Shown here: one piece after another, positions 25,558-35,111 of the stretch
Numbering within the stretch: position 1 is the stretch's first letter
How the letters are laid out: each line of letters starts with the position of its first letter
Source of the DNA: Methanobrevibacter sp.
Lineage (GTDB): Archaea > Methanobacteriota > Methanobacteria > Methanobacteriales > Methanobacteriaceae
Length of the DNA stretch: 64,000 bases
Assembly: GCF_017427765.1 (NCBI RefSeq)
Contig: NZ_JAFRSC010000026.1
Location: forward strand, 1 to 64,000
Direction: 5' to 3'
Notes under the pieces: generated by a model
The model's input: the letters and a program-made list of their open reading frames with translations, nothing else
The model's database searches: none
What the model was told of the DNA's origin: nothing
Program-made: the position numbers and the translations under genes

Positions 25558-28050
25558 ATGGCAAAGTCAAAACACATGGACGTTCCGATTGAAGGTATGC
25601 ATTGTGCATCCTGTGTTTTAAGTGTAAATAAAACTTTCGAAAAGGTTGACGGTGTGGAAGATGTTGATGCCGATTTGGCTTCAAATAAGCTTCACATTAC
25701 CGTTAATCCCAAAAAAGTTTCTTATGATGAAATGGATAAATTAGTTAAAAACTTAGGTTTTGAACTCCATTCAGATGAGATGACTTTAAGAATTCAGGGT
25801 ATGCATTGTGCTTCATGTACAATGAATGTTGAGAATTTTTTAATAAGATTGGATGGTATTTTTGATGTTAAAGCAGATTTGACCTCTCAGTCTGCAAAAA
25901 TAAGGTATGATTCATCTAAAGTGGATTTGGATGAAATTGAAAAAGTAATCGAATCACTGGGCTTTGAACTTTTAGGAGTTGAAGGGCAAAGCGAAATTGA
26001 TGAAGAAGCTATTTATCAGAAAGATTTGGCCGAAAAGCGTAACAGAATCATTGTAGGTTTAATATTTTCAGCTATCTTAATGATTTTAATGTTTAGTGGA
26101 TGGGATCCGTTAATGGGTCTAACAGATTCCATTAAACAGTCAACCGGACTGAATATATCTTCAATGGGATTATTATCCTTGCTTGTAAGTATTGCTCCAT
26201 TTTTATATGTTTCCTTACCAATCTTAAAAGCTGGTGGAAATGGATTAATGCACAAAAATCTGAATATGGATGTGATGTATTCCATGGGTATTATGGTGGC
26301 ATACGTTTCAAGTATTTTAGGTACTTTTCACATTGTTTTAGACCATTCTTTCATGTTTTACGATTCCGCTGTAATGCTTCCTTCATTTTTAATGATTGGA
26401 AGGTATCTCGAAGCAAGAGCTAAAAAAAGAACTTCAGATTCAATAAGGGAGTTAATTGGTCTTCAACCTACTGTTGCAACAGCTATAGAACTCGATGAAA
26501 ATGGTGAAATTGCATCTCAAAAAGAAGTTTCAATTGCAGATATTGTAATAGATGACTTGTTGTTAGTAAAACCTGGAGACAAGATTCCTGTCGATGGTGA
26601 TGTTGTTGGCGGGGAATCATATGTCGATGAGTCAATGATTAATGGTGAGCCAATACCTAAAGTTAAAAAAGATGGTGAAGAAGTATTTGCAGGAACAATT
26701 AACCAGGACGGTGTGTTATATATTAAAGCACAAAAAATCGGAAAAGAAACTGTATTGTCAAATATTATCCGTTTAGTTGAAAAGGCACAATCCTCAAGAC
26801 CTCCTGTTCAGAAATTTGCAAACACAATTGTAAGTTATTTTATTCCTGTAATTTTAACAATAGCTCTCGTTGTATTCCTAATATGGTATTTTGTATTGGG
26901 AGCTTCTTTGTTGTTCTCATTAACATGTCTAATTTCAATTTTGGTAGTTGCCTGTCCATGCGCATTGGGACTGGCCACTCCGACCGCAGTTACTGTTGGT
27001 GTTGGAAGGGCGGCTGAGTTCGGTATTCTAATTAAAAATGGTGATACTTTAGAAAATGCCGGACAAATTGATGTGGCTGCTTTTGATAAAACCGGAACAA
27101 TAACAGAAGGAAAACCTGAAGTTGACGATATAATTGCTTATGGAATATCTGACAGTCAATTAATCCAGCTTGCAGCCAGTGTGGAACAGAATTCCAATCA
27201 TCCTATTGCAAAAGCAATTGTTAATAAAGCTAAAGAGATGGGTGTGGAATTCGATTCAACAAGCACTTTTGAAAATGTCACAGGTAAGGGTTTGAAAGCC
27301 CAAATAAATGGAAGTGATGTTTTTGCAGGCAATTTGGCGTTAATGCAGTCTAATGATATTGATGTTTCAGATGAATCAATCGACAAATACCATGAACTTG
27401 AAAGCTTAAGCAAAACCATAATTTTCATTGCACAGGATAAATCCGTAAAAGGTATTTTGAGTTTGTCTGATAAAATCAAAGCTAATTCCAAAAGAACAAT
27501 CGACGAATTGCATAAGATGGGTGTTGAGACTTATATGCTCACAGGTGACAATGAATCAACAGCACTCAATGTTGCCCGTGAAGTTGGAATTGATAATGTA
27601 CGTGCTGGAGTTCTGCCTGAAAATAAATTGAGCATTGTAAAAGAAACACAGGCAAATCATACCAAAAAAGTATTGTTTGTGGGAGATGGAATTAATGATG
27701 CTCCTGCATTAACACAGGCAGATATTGGTGTTGCCATGGGTAATGGAACAGATATTGCTATGGAAAGCGGAGATATTGTTGTAATGGAAGGGGATTTGGA
27801 AAATGTGGTTGCAGCAGTCCAATTTTCTAAAAAAGTAATGAGAAGAATTAAAGAAAATATATTCTGGGCATTTGCATACAATTCAATTCTGATTCCTATT
27901 GCAGCAGGTGTTTTATACCCTGCATTTGGTATAACATTTGAACCGGCTTTAGCGGGTTTGGCTATGGCAATGAGTTCGGTTACTGTCATCACATTATCTT
28001 TAATGCTTAAAAGATATGTGCCTGAAATAAAAAGAAAGAGTAAAAATTAA
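25558..28050 (+). CDS. copA: Copper-type heavy-metal P1B ATPase
   Basis: An 830-residue P-type ATPase. Two N-terminal HMA domains each carry GMHCASC (residues 13-19 and 81-87). The transmembrane metal site is ACPCALGLATP with Cys466-Pro-Cys468. The phosphorylation motif is DKTGT at 510, NSNHPIAKA gives the conserved His-Pro, and the hinge is GDGINDAP at 709-716. The CPC motif and duplicated CxxC HMA domains mark a Cu(I) exporter. No copper regulator or chaperone gene is adjacent. GGGGGA precedes the ATG. Confidence 0.92.
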   Translation: MAKSKHMDVPIEGMHCASCVLSVNKTFEKVDGVEDVDADLASNKLHITVNPKKVSYDEMDKLVKNLGFELHSDEMTLRIQGMHCASCTMNVENFLIRLDGIFDVKADLTSQSAKIRYDSSKVDLDEIEKVIESLGFELLGVEGQSEIDEEAIYQKDLAEKRNRIIVGLIFSAILMILMFSGWDPLMGLTDSIKQSTGLNISSMGLLSLLVSIAPFLYVSLPILKAGGNGLMHKNLNMDVMYSMGIMVAYVSSILGTFHIVLDHSFMFYDSAVMLPSFLMIGRYLEARAKKRTSDSIRELIGLQPTVATAIELDENGEIASQKEVSIADIVIDDLLLVKPGDKIPVDGDVVGGESYVDESMINGEPIPKVKKDGEEVFAGTINQDGVLYIKAQKIGKETVLSNIIRLVEKAQSSRPPVQKFANTIVSYFIPVILTIALVVFLIWYFVLGASLLFSLTCLISILVVACPCALGLATPTAVTVGVGRAAEFGILIKNGDTLENAGQIDVAAFDKTGTITEGKPEVDDIIAYGISDSQLIQLAASVEQNSNHPIAKAIVNKAKEMGVEFDSTSTFENVTGKGLKAQINGSDVFAGNLALMQSNDIDVSDESIDKYHELESLSKTIIFIAQDKSVKGILSLSDKIKANSKRTIDELHKMGVETYMLTGDNESTALNVAREVGIDNVRAGVLPENKLSIVKETQANHTKKVLFVGDGINDAPALTQADIGVAMGNGTDIAMESGDIVVMEGDLENVVAAVQFSKKVMRRIKENIFWAFAYNSILIPIAAGVLYPAFGITFEPALAGLAMAMSSVTVITLSLMLKRYVPEIKRKSKN

Positions 28051-28072
28051 TTGGTCTATTGATCAATTAATT
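28045..28072. terminator. Bidirectional terminator-like hairpin
   Basis: AATTAATTG (28045-28053) and CAATTAATT (28064-28072) form a perfect 9-bp inverted repeat across the convergent 3' ends of copA and the minus-strand membrane protein gene. It overlaps both coding ends. On the plus strand it is followed by CCAATTTTATTTTT. Confidence 0.5.
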
Positions 28073-28910
28073 CCAATTTTATTTTTCCAAGTTTCGGTGC
28101 AAGGAAATTATAGAATATTGCTATAAGGATACCATATATAAATAAACTGATAAATCCTACAATAACATTAATAAGGAAGGATAAGATTTCTCCACCGCTG
28201 ATTAATGTTATTAATGCACTGATTAAGTTTAATACACCTCCAACCACTGCAAAAACAATACCTAATTTCAAGGTGTCTATAGATTCGATTGCAGTCATAT
28301 TATCTTCTTTTGTTAAGTTAAATACCGCACCTCTTCCAGTATTTGCAAGGATATTGTAAATGTAAGTTCCAAGCAAAACAAACACGAATGAAATTATAAA
28401 TGTGCCGAATATTATCATTGCAATAATCATTGGTTGACTTATAAGCATTAATATTTGGTAAATGCTGTATGCTATCATTTCCTGGCCGGAAAACATTAAA
28501 GTTTGCATTATTGAACTAAGCAGCAATGGTAAAATGAAGGATGATGCCAAATAAATCAATATTACCTGTATTGTTATTATCATTGCAATTATGATTGCTG
28601 TTTGTGTAGTTGAAACTTTAATTAGTTCTTTTTCATCTGCAAATGCCAATTTGATTGTATTTACCTTTTTAGATATAATGTTAAAAAGGAAACCTTCACA
28701 GAATGCATTGTAGATTGTATACATGAAAGTACCTACAATTATTGTTGGGATGAGGTACAGTGACACTCCAATAGAACCTGGACTTGCAATTCCAATTCCT
28801 ATTACGATAGCTATTGAAGAGATTATTGAAAACAGTACTGCAATAGCGGTCATAATTATTGTAAATGAAGCCAAATTCACTGATTTTAACTCTTTAATAC
28901 TTGTGCTCAT
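28056..28910 (-). CDS. Six-to-seven-helix membrane protein, family not recognised
   Basis: A 284-residue integral membrane protein with hydrophobic segments at about residues 18-40, 48-70, 100-125, 150-190, 212-238 and 245-270, and few charged residues outside short loops. The layout (paired N-terminal helices, long central hydrophobic region) recalls Yip1/DUF4013-type proteins, but no defining motif is seen. AGGTGA precedes the start. It lies nine bases after purB on the same strand, so it may be co-transcribed with that gene. Confidence 0.6.
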   Translation of the reverse strand: MSTSIKELKSVNLASFTIIMTAIAVLFSIISSIAIVIGIGIASPGSIGVSLYLIPTIIVGTFMYTIYNAFCEGFLFNIISKKVNTIKLAFADEKELIKVSTTQTAIIIAMIITIQVILIYLASSFILPLLLSSIMQTLMFSGQEMIAYSIYQILMLISQPMIIAMIIFGTFIISFVFVLLGTYIYNILANTGRGAVFNLTKEDNMTAIESIDTLKLGIVFAVVGGVLNLISALITLISGGEILSFLINVIVGFISLFIYGILIAIFYNFLAPKLGKIKLELIDQ

Positions 28911-28918
28911 TTTTTCAC

Positions 28919-30268
28919 CTAGAACCAGTCTTTAGATTTTTCAAGCAATTCGTCAATGATTATGGAGATTGATCCGACATAGGTGTGAGGGTCCATAATT
29001 TTTTCAACATCATCTTCGGTTAAATATTTTTGAACTTCCTCATCTTCTAAAATCAGTTCTCCTAAGAGTAATTTTTCTTTATTGGCTTTAATTGCATTTT
29101 TTCTTACAATTCCATATGCGGTCTGTTTTCCCATTCCTGCACGTGTAAGTTCTGCCATCAATCTTTCAGCCATAATCAACCCGTTAGTCAAGTTCAGGTT
29201 TCTTTCAATGTTTTCATCATAGAATATTAAGTTATTCATTAATTTAATTGTCAAGTTTAAGATGTAATCGGTTAGTATACAGCTTTCAGGGAACATGATT
29301 CTTTCACATGAAGAGTTGGTCAAATCTCTTTCATGCCAGAGAGGGTTGTTGTCTAATGCTGCATTAACATATGATTTGATGATTCTTGCAACACCACAAA
29401 TCCTTTCAGCAGTAATCGGATTCATTTTGTGTGGCATTGTACTGCTTCCGACTTGTTTTTCAGGATCGAAATATTCTCCGACTTCCATTAGCTCAGTTCT
29501 TTGAAGGCTTCTAATTTCCAATCCGATTTTATCAAGGGTACTTGCGATATTTGCGAGCACGCTAATAAACTCTACATGGTTGTCTCTTTGAACAACTTGG
29601 TTTGTAATTGTAGCGGCAGGAAGGCCTAATATTTCAGCAACGGTTTTATGGATTTCCCAACCTTGCTCACCTAATGCGGCGGTGGTTCCTACAGCACCGT
29701 CCATCATACCGATACAGACATTTCCTTCAGCATGTTTCAATCTTTCGTATTGTCTGTGAAGTTCATCAGCCCAAATACCGAATTTCATACCGTAGGTTGT
29801 CGGAAGCGCATGTTGTCCGTGTGTACGTCCGATGCATACTTTCATTTTATTTTCTTCAGTTAATTTGAGCATTATTTTGGTTAATCTTTCTAATTTTTCT
29901 TTTAAAACTTCAATTGAGTCACGAATAAGCAATGAATTTGAACTGTCTACAATATCGTTAGATGTTGCTCCGAAGTGCACATATTCTCCTGCGCCATTTT
30001 CACATACTTCTGTGATTCCTTTGGAAAGTGCAGCAATGTCGTGGTTAGTTTCAGCTTCAATAGCTTTAACTCTTTCTAATTTTACATATTCTGTTGTAGC
30101 TTTAGCGGCAATTTCATCAGCAACTTCCTGAGGAATTATTCCTAGTTTTCCTTCAGCCTGTGCTAATGCAGATTCCACATCTAACATTCTTTGCAGTTTG
30201 TTTTCTTCTTCCCATATTCTTTTCATTTCTGGGGTACCGTACCTAAATTCAATAGGATGTATAGCCAT
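28919..30268 (-). CDS. purB: Adenylosuccinate lyase
   Basis: A 449-residue fumarase/aspartase-superfamily enzyme that catalyses two steps of purine synthesis: SAICAR to AICAR, and adenylosuccinate to AMP. It starts MAIHPIEFRYGTPEMKRIW and has HFGATSNDIVDSS near residue 88 and GRTHGQHALPTTYGMKF near 143. The superfamily signature GSSTMPHKMNPITAE near residue 280 includes the catalytic serine loop. Length and motifs are normal. The gene is transcribed away from the XRE/CPBP unit, with a 156-base AT-rich spacer. Confidence 0.95.
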   Translation of the reverse strand: MAIHPIEFRYGTPEMKRIWEEENKLQRMLDVESALAQAEGKLGIIPQEVADEIAAKATTEYVKLERVKAIEAETNHDIAALSKGITEVCENGAGEYVHFGATSNDIVDSSNSLLIRDSIEVLKEKLERLTKIMLKLTEENKMKVCIGRTHGQHALPTTYGMKFGIWADELHRQYERLKHAEGNVCIGMMDGAVGTTAALGEQGWEIHKTVAEILGLPAATITNQVVQRDNHVEFISVLANIASTLDKIGLEIRSLQRTELMEVGEYFDPEKQVGSSTMPHKMNPITAERICGVARIIKSYVNAALDNNPLWHERDLTNSSCERIMFPESCILTDYILNLTIKLMNNLIFYDENIERNLNLTNGLIMAERLMAELTRAGMGKQTAYGIVRKNAIKANKEKLLLGELILEDEEVQKYLTEDDVEKIMDPHTYVGSISIIIDELLEKSKDWF

Positions 30269-30391
30269 TTTTTATCATCTCATTTTAATTCATTAATCTA
30301 TATTATATATTTTAATCATTCTGTCTATTATATTTTAATTATAATTTACAAAACATTTATATTACTTTATCTAAAAATATTAATACAACCT

Positions 30392-30411
30392 ATATAATCT
30401 GAAGATTATAT
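30392..30411. promoter_or_regulatory. Perfect palindrome upstream of XRE regulator
   Basis: ATATAATCT, GA, AGATTATAT is a perfect 9-bp inverted repeat. It ends just before the AGGTGA ribosome binding site of the XRE gene and about 25 bases after a TATA-like ATCTAAAAATATTA. It would therefore overlap the transcription start. An autoregulatory operator for the small HTH protein is the likely reading. An RNA hairpin in the leader is the alternative. Confidence 0.5.
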
Positions 30412-30424
30412 GATAGGTGAGCAT

Positions 30425-30628
30425 ATGGAAACAAAAATACGGCAGTTTCGCCACGAAAAAGGCATGACTCAACAGGAGCTTGCCGAAGCTGTTGGCGTGA
30501 CTCGTCAGACAATAAACGCATTAGAAAACGCTCGTTATAATCCTTCCTTATTATTGGCCTATAAGATTACAAAGATTTTGGGCAAAGGTTCTATTGAAGA
30601 TGTTTTTGTGTTAACTGAAAACGATTGA
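30425..30628 (+). CDS. Small XRE-family transcriptional regulator
   Basis: A 67-residue single-domain HTH protein ([20 protein letters not shown], then [18 protein letters not shown]), the compact YozG/Rv-type regulator often found beside a membrane protein gene. The ATG at 30425 follows AGGTGA with a 5-base gap. The upstream in-frame ATG at 30410 overlaps the binding site and the palindrome. It is followed by a CPBP protease-family gene about 100 bases on, its probable regulatory target besides itself. Confidence 0.85.
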   Translation: METKIRQFRHEKGMTQQELAEAVGVTRQTINALENARYNPSLLLAYKITKILGKGSIEDVFVLTEND

Positions 30629-30728
30629 ATGAGATTTCGGAATTGGTATTTTATTTGTTGTTTTGTTAAAAAGTGTGTTGTTTTTCTATGTAATTTATCT
30701 TTTACATAATGATTCTAGTTTTGGTAAC

Positions 30729-31499
30729 ATGTCTTTATTTAATGACGCTTTAAAGGAGATTAAAATTAAAAACCTTTCGATTTTTATTATTATTGTCTAT
30801 CTAGTTTTATTTGTTCTGTCAAACTATGCTGGTATAGGCAGTATCAAGTGGATTTATTTGATAATCATTTGTTATTTCATTTTTAAATTAAAAAATTCTC
30901 TTAAATGGATAAAAAATGATATAATTGGCATATTTGATAAGATTCAGTTAAAATATGTTTTACTAATCGTGTTTTTAAATATTTTCTTCTCTTATGGAAT
31001 GCTGTATTTTTCCAATGCACTGATTAATAATTTTCCATTTCTGGATTTTCTTATCAGTTTTTCAATTCCTTCAATGTCAATATCTGGATATGTCCCGATT
31101 ATAGGCGGTCTTGTATCAACAATTGTTATTTCTCCAATATCTGAAGAGTTAATCTTTAGGGGAGTATTTTTAAATAGGCTGAAGCCGTTCGTTCCAACAG
31201 TATTTGCAGTATTGATATCTTCATTGCTTTTTGCATCACTTCACAGTTTTGGAAGCATTATTTCTGCGTTTGTTTTTGCGGTTTGTATGGCAATTCTGTA
31301 TATTAAAACTGAAAATATCTTTGTTCCTATTATTGCTCATTTTTTAAACAATCTATTCGCCGAGATAATTAGGATAGCTGATTTTAACCAGTTATTATTT
31401 TCAAATAATCTTGTAATTGCAGTAATGAGTATTTTGGCTGTAGTTTCTGCGGTTATTTTATTAATTTCAATTATCGGGGAATTGAATAAAATTAAATAA
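30729..31499 (+). CDS. CPBP-family intramembrane metalloprotease (Abi-like)
   Basis: A 256-residue membrane protein with about eight hydrophobic helices and the CAAX-protease/bacteriocin-processing motifs. The first is SEELIFRGVFLNRL, with Glu139-Glu140 and Arg144. FASLHSFGSIISAF gives the second-motif His, and PIIAHFLNNLFAE the third-motif His and Asn. These place the metal site in the membrane. Homologues process prenylated or small peptides, or give self-immunity. The start at 30729 is preferred because the upstream TTG at 30663 gives an atypical N-terminus. The weak binding site leaves the start uncertain. Confidence 0.8.
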   Translation: MSLFNDALKEIKIKNLSIFIIIVYLVLFVLSNYAGIGSIKWIYLIIICYFIFKLKNSLKWIKNDIIGIFDKIQLKYVLLIVFLNIFFSYGMLYFSNALINNFPFLDFLISFSIPSMSISGYVPIIGGLVSTIVISPISEELIFRGVFLNRLKPFVPTVFAVLISSLLFASLHSFGSIISAFVFAVCMAILYIKTENIFVPIIAHFLNNLFAEIIRIADFNQLLFSNNLVIAVMSILAVVSAVILLISIIGELNKIK

Positions 31500-31534
31500 T
31501 AAAAAATCATAGATATTCTTAAAGGAGTTTTAAC

Positions 31535-31933
31535 ATGGATTTAAAGAAAATTGGAATCGCTCTTATATTTATCGGAATTGTTGTTACAATTGTATATATT
31601 GGCAATGAAAAGATTTTCGTTCCTGCATTGACAGTAACTGTTTTAGGGTTCTTTGTAACTGTTGTCGGTTATATTAGTGATATCCGCAAAAGAAAAATCA
31701 TTAATGACCAGCTCGACAAAGATATTGGTTCTATCCTTCAACCTTTAATTACCAAATATTCCAATTTAAATAAACAGTATAGGAGTCAATTTGAGGGTGA
31801 AGAGTATGCTAAAAAACGATTGGAGTTAAATAAGAATTTGGAAAAGGAAATTTCTGAAAAACTTCCTTATCTGGAAAGTCGAGAAGTTAAAAAGATTGTT
31901 ATTCAGTTTAGTCAGGAACAGGACAAAATGTAA
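31535..31933 (+). CDS. Two-helix membrane protein with helical cytoplasmic tail
   Basis: A 132-residue protein. Two hydrophobic helices (about residues 6-24 and 28-50) are followed by a charged helical tail (IRKRKIINDQLDKDIGSILQ and onward) of about 80 residues with heptad-like spacing. The family is not recognised. AAAGGAG precedes the ATG. It follows the CPBP gene by 35 bases and may belong to the same transcript, and it precedes the trp promoter. Confidence 0.6.
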   Translation: MDLKKIGIALIFIGIVVTIVYIGNEKIFVPALTVTVLGFFVTVVGYISDIRKRKIINDQLDKDIGSILQPLITKYSNLNKQYRSQFEGEEYAKKRLELNKNLEKEISEKLPYLESREVKKIVIQFSQEQDKM

Positions 31934-31960
31934 CAATATTTTTTTTAAAAAATTTTGTAA

Positions 31961-31996
31961 TGTACAAAAAGTTACAACAAGGCTTTAAATAGTACA
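31961..31996 (+). promoter_or_regulatory. trp operon promoter with TrpY-type TRP box
   Basis: TGTACA (31961-31966) lies about 18 bases before a TATA-like CTTTAAATA (31983-31991). A second partial copy, GTACA, sits at 31992-31996 right after the TATA box. TGTACA is the TRP box bound by the repressor TrpY in Methanothermobacter, where it overlaps the trp promoter in the same way. No trpY gene is adjacent here, so the regulator must be encoded elsewhere if the box is used. Confidence 0.55.
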
Positions 31997-32024
31997 TTGT
32001 CCTAATATTAAATTAAGTGATTAT

Positions 32025-33521
32025 ATGTTTTCCCCAAGTTTAGAAGAAGTAAAAGATATTTCAAAAAATAAGGAGTATAAGCGAATACCTGTATCTTATG
32101 AATTATTTTCAGATATAGCTACTCCTGTAGAGGTTTTAAGAGTTTTAAAAGGAATCAGTAACCATTGTTATATGCTGGAGAGTATTGAAGATGCTGAAAA
32201 ATGGGGAAGATACAGCTTTTTAGGTTTTAATCCGCTATTGGAATTTACCTGTCAAAACGGTGTTGTCCGCATTAGAGGTGATGAAAACTTTGAGGAGTTC
32301 AATGATAATGAAGTGGTTATCGAAACCGATAATCCCAGCGAAATCATCAAAGATCTGGTTAAAAAGAACAAATCTCCAAAACTAGATTATTTGCCTCCAT
32401 TTACTGGTGGTTTTGTTGGTTATTTTGCTTATGATTATATAAAATATGCCGAACCTTCTCTAAAATTGGATGCTGAAAATCAGGATCAGTTTAAAGATAT
32501 TGATTTGATGTTGTTTGATAAAGTTGTTGCTTTTGATAACTTTAAGCAAAAAATAATTTTAATTGCTAATATAAAAACCGATGATTTGGATGGAAATTAT
32601 CAAAAAGCTTGTAAAGAATTAAAAGACATTGCGGACTTGATAAAAAATGGTAAAAAAGCTGATATAGAACCATTAAAATTAAAATCAGATTTTAAACCTG
32701 TATTTTCACGTGAAAAATATTGTGATATGGTTTTAAAAGCGAAACATTACATTAAAGAAGGAGATATTTTCCAGGTTGTACTGTCTAACAGAATTGAAGC
32801 TGACATCTCCGGAAGTTTATTTGACACGTATAGGGTTTTAAGAACCACCAATCCTTCTCCATACATGTTTTATTTCTCAAGTAATGATATTGAAATTGCT
32901 GGAGCTTCTCCAGAAACCTTGGTTAAACTGACAGATAAAAAATTATACACATTTCCGCTTGCAGGAACAAGACCTCGCGGAAAAACAGAAAAGGAAGATT
33001 TGGAGTTGGAAGAAGAATTGTTGGCCGATGAAAAGGAATTGGCCGAACATAACATGCTGGTTGATTTGGGACGTAATGATATCGGCAGAATTTCTGAGAT
33101 AGGTTCTGTTCATGTTGATAAATATTTGTCTGTTGAGAGATTTTCTCATGTGATGCATATCGGATCCACTGTTAGCGGAATTTTAAGAAGTGATTTGGAC
33201 TCACTTGTAGCTATTGATTCTATTCTTCCCGCCGGAACATTATCCGGAGCTCCAAAAATTAGGGCTTGTGAAATCATTAATGAACTTGAAGACAACAAAC
33301 GTGGAATTTATGGTGGGGCAATAGGTTATGTTGACTTAAGCGGGAATATAGATACCTGCATTTCAATTAGAATAGCTTTTGCAAGAAATAATAAAGTTTT
33401 CATACGTTCCGGTGCAGGTATTGTTGCAGATAGCGTTCCTGATAAAGAGTTTGATGAATGCTTAAATAAGGCAGCAGCAGTAATTAATGCACTAAAAATT
33501 GCAGATGGGGGAATAGAATGA
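32025..33521 (+). CDS. trpE: Anthranilate synthase component I
   Basis: A 498-residue chorismate-utilising enzyme, first in a seven-gene tryptophan operon. The N-terminal part includes LLESIEDAEKWGRYSF-like sequence (residues about 48-64), the region that contacts feedback-inhibiting tryptophan. The catalytic half has SPYMFYFSSNDIEIAGASPE, PLAGTRPRGKTEKEDLELEE, DLGRNDIGRI and the late AGIVADSVPDKEFDECLNKA. It forms anthranilate from chorismate with ammonia from TrpG. The stop overlaps the trpG start by four bases. Confidence 0.95.
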   Translation: MFSPSLEEVKDISKNKEYKRIPVSYELFSDIATPVEVLRVLKGISNHCYMLESIEDAEKWGRYSFLGFNPLLEFTCQNGVVRIRGDENFEEFNDNEVVIETDNPSEIIKDLVKKNKSPKLDYLPPFTGGFVGYFAYDYIKYAEPSLKLDAENQDQFKDIDLMLFDKVVAFDNFKQKIILIANIKTDDLDGNYQKACKELKDIADLIKNGKKADIEPLKLKSDFKPVFSREKYCDMVLKAKHYIKEGDIFQVVLSNRIEADISGSLFDTYRVLRTTNPSPYMFYFSSNDIEIAGASPETLVKLTDKKLYTFPLAGTRPRGKTEKEDLELEEELLADEKELAEHNMLVDLGRNDIGRISEIGSVHVDKYLSVERFSHVMHIGSTVSGILRSDLDSLVAIDSILPAGTLSGAPKIRACEIINELEDNKRGIYGGAIGYVDLSGNIDTCISIRIAFARNNKVFIRSGAGIVADSVPDKEFDECLNKAAAVINALKIADGGIE

Positions 33522-34102
33522 TTCTTTTAATTGACAATTATGACAGTTTTTCATATAATCTATTTCAGCTGATTGGTGAGGTCGAAAGAGATATTGCTGT
33601 TTTTAGAAATGATAAAATAACAATTGATGAGATTTATGATTTAAATCCGGATGCAATAATATTGTCTCCAGGTCCGGGAAAACCTGAAAATGCAGGAATT
33701 TGTGAAGATATTGTCCTGGAATTTCATGATAAAATTCCGATTTTAGGTGTTTGTTTGGGCCATCAGGCAATCTGTGAAGCTTTTGGAGGAAATATTTCAC
33801 ATGCAAAAAGGTTGATGCACGGAAAATCATCGGATATTTCTCTGGATTATGATTATCTGTTTAAAGGTCTTCCAAGTGAAATCAATGTTGGAAGATATCA
33901 TTCATTGAGTTTAGTCAAAGATACAGTTCCTGATTGTTTGGAGGTCATCTCTAAAGCCAAGGATGATGGCGAAATCATGGCAGTTAAACATAAGGAATTT
34001 AATGTATATGGACTTCAGTTCCATCCGGAATCAATATTGACTCCTGATGGTTTAACAATTATAAGCAATTTTTTAGAAAAAGTAGATAAGGGGATTTTAT
34101 GA
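33518..34102 (+). CDS. trpG: Anthranilate synthase glutamine amidotransferase component
   Basis: A 194-residue class I glutaminase. It starts [16 protein letters not shown], has [11 protein letters not shown], the nucleophile loop GVCLGHQAI (Cys near residue 79), a GKSSD loop, and the catalytic His-x-Glu in [12 protein letters not shown]. It is a stand-alone TrpG and is not fused to TrpD or TrpE. It overlaps trpE upstream and trpD downstream by four bases each, so translation is coupled and subunit ratios should match. Confidence 0.95.
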   Translation: MILLIDNYDSFSYNLFQLIGEVERDIAVFRNDKITIDEIYDLNPDAIILSPGPGKPENAGICEDIVLEFHDKIPILGVCLGHQAICEAFGGNISHAKRLMHGKSSDISLDYDYLFKGLPSEINVGRYHSLSLVKDTVPDCLEVISKAKDDGEIMAVKHKEFNVYGLQFHPESILTPDGLTIISNFLEKVDKGIL

Positions 34103-35106
34103 TTAAGGAAGCTATTTTAAAAGTGTATAAAAAACAAGATCTAACATATGATGAAGCTTACCAGACTATGGATGAAATTATGAGTGGTGAGGCAAGTGAG
34201 GTGCAGATGAGCGCATACTTAACCGCAATGTCCATGAAAGGTGAAACAATTGACGAAATCACTGCATCTGCCGAAGCTATGAGAGCTCATTGTGTTAGAT
34301 TATTGAATGATGAGGATGTTTTGGAAATTGTTGGAACTGGAGGTGATGGTTCAAACACGTTTAATATATCAACAACATCTTCAATTGTCATTTCCGCAGC
34401 AGGAGTTCCGGTAGCCAAGCATGGAAACAGATCAGCATCCAGCAAATGCGGGGCTGCTGATGTACTTGAGGAATTAGGTGTTAATATTTACATTGAACCG
34501 GAAAAAAGCTTAAAATGTCTAAAAGAAATTAACTTGTGTTTTTTGTTTGCTCAAAACTATCATTTGGCCATGAAATATGTTGCCGGAGTGAGAAAAGAAC
34601 TTTCTATAAGAACAATTTTCAATATTTTAGGTCCTCTCACCAGTCCTGCAGGGGCCAGTATGGAAGTATTGGGAGTTTATGAAAAAGAACTTGTAGAACC
34701 TTTAACAAAAGTTTTAAAAAATTTAGGAGTCAAATCTGCAGTAACCGTTTATGGTCTTGACAGCATGGATGAGATTTCTGCAAGTGACAAAACAGCAGTT
34801 TGTGAACTTAAAGACGGTGAAATCATGACTTATGAGATATCTCCGGAATACTTTGGAATGGAATTGGCGTCAAAAGATGATCTCGTTGGCGGTGATGCAA
34901 AAGAAAATGCCAAAATCACTTTGTCAATTTTAAATGGTGAAAAAGGTCCAAAAAGAAATGCGGTTTTATTGAATTCCGCTGCAGGTTTATATGTTGCGGG
35001 CAAAGTCGAATCTTTAAGGGAAGGCGTTGAAATGGCAGAAGAGATTATTGATTCCGGAAAAGCGCTGGAACAGCTTGAAAGATTTATTGAATGTACAAAC
35101 AGATGA
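34099..35106 (+). CDS. trpD: Anthranilate phosphoribosyltransferase
   Basis: A 335-residue enzyme that joins anthranilate and PRPP. The PRPP-binding motif is [20 protein letters not shown] near residues 75-94. [19 protein letters not shown] and [21 protein letters not shown] follow, then [16 protein letters not shown], all typical of TrpD. Length is normal. It lies third in the operon, between trpG and trpC. This differs from Methanothermobacter, where trpD is last. Its start overlaps the trpG stop. Confidence 0.95.
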   Translation: MIKEAILKVYKKQDLTYDEAYQTMDEIMSGEASEVQMSAYLTAMSMKGETIDEITASAEAMRAHCVRLLNDEDVLEIVGTGGDGSNTFNISTTSSIVISAAGVPVAKHGNRSASSKCGAADVLEELGVNIYIEPEKSLKCLKEINLCFLFAQNYHLAMKYVAGVRKELSIRTIFNILGPLTSPAGASMEVLGVYEKELVEPLTKVLKNLGVKSAVTVYGLDSMDEISASDKTAVCELKDGEIMTYEISPEYFGMELASKDDLVGGDAKENAKITLSILNGEKGPKRNAVLLNSAAGLYVAGKVESLREGVEMAEEIIDSGKALEQLERFIECTNR

Positions 35107-35111
35107 TTATT

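Noticed and set aside
25558-28050. Zn/Cd type for the P-type ATPase
   Set aside because: The CPC membrane motif and GMHCASC HMA domains indicate copper, and no Zn-type histidine-rich region was seen.
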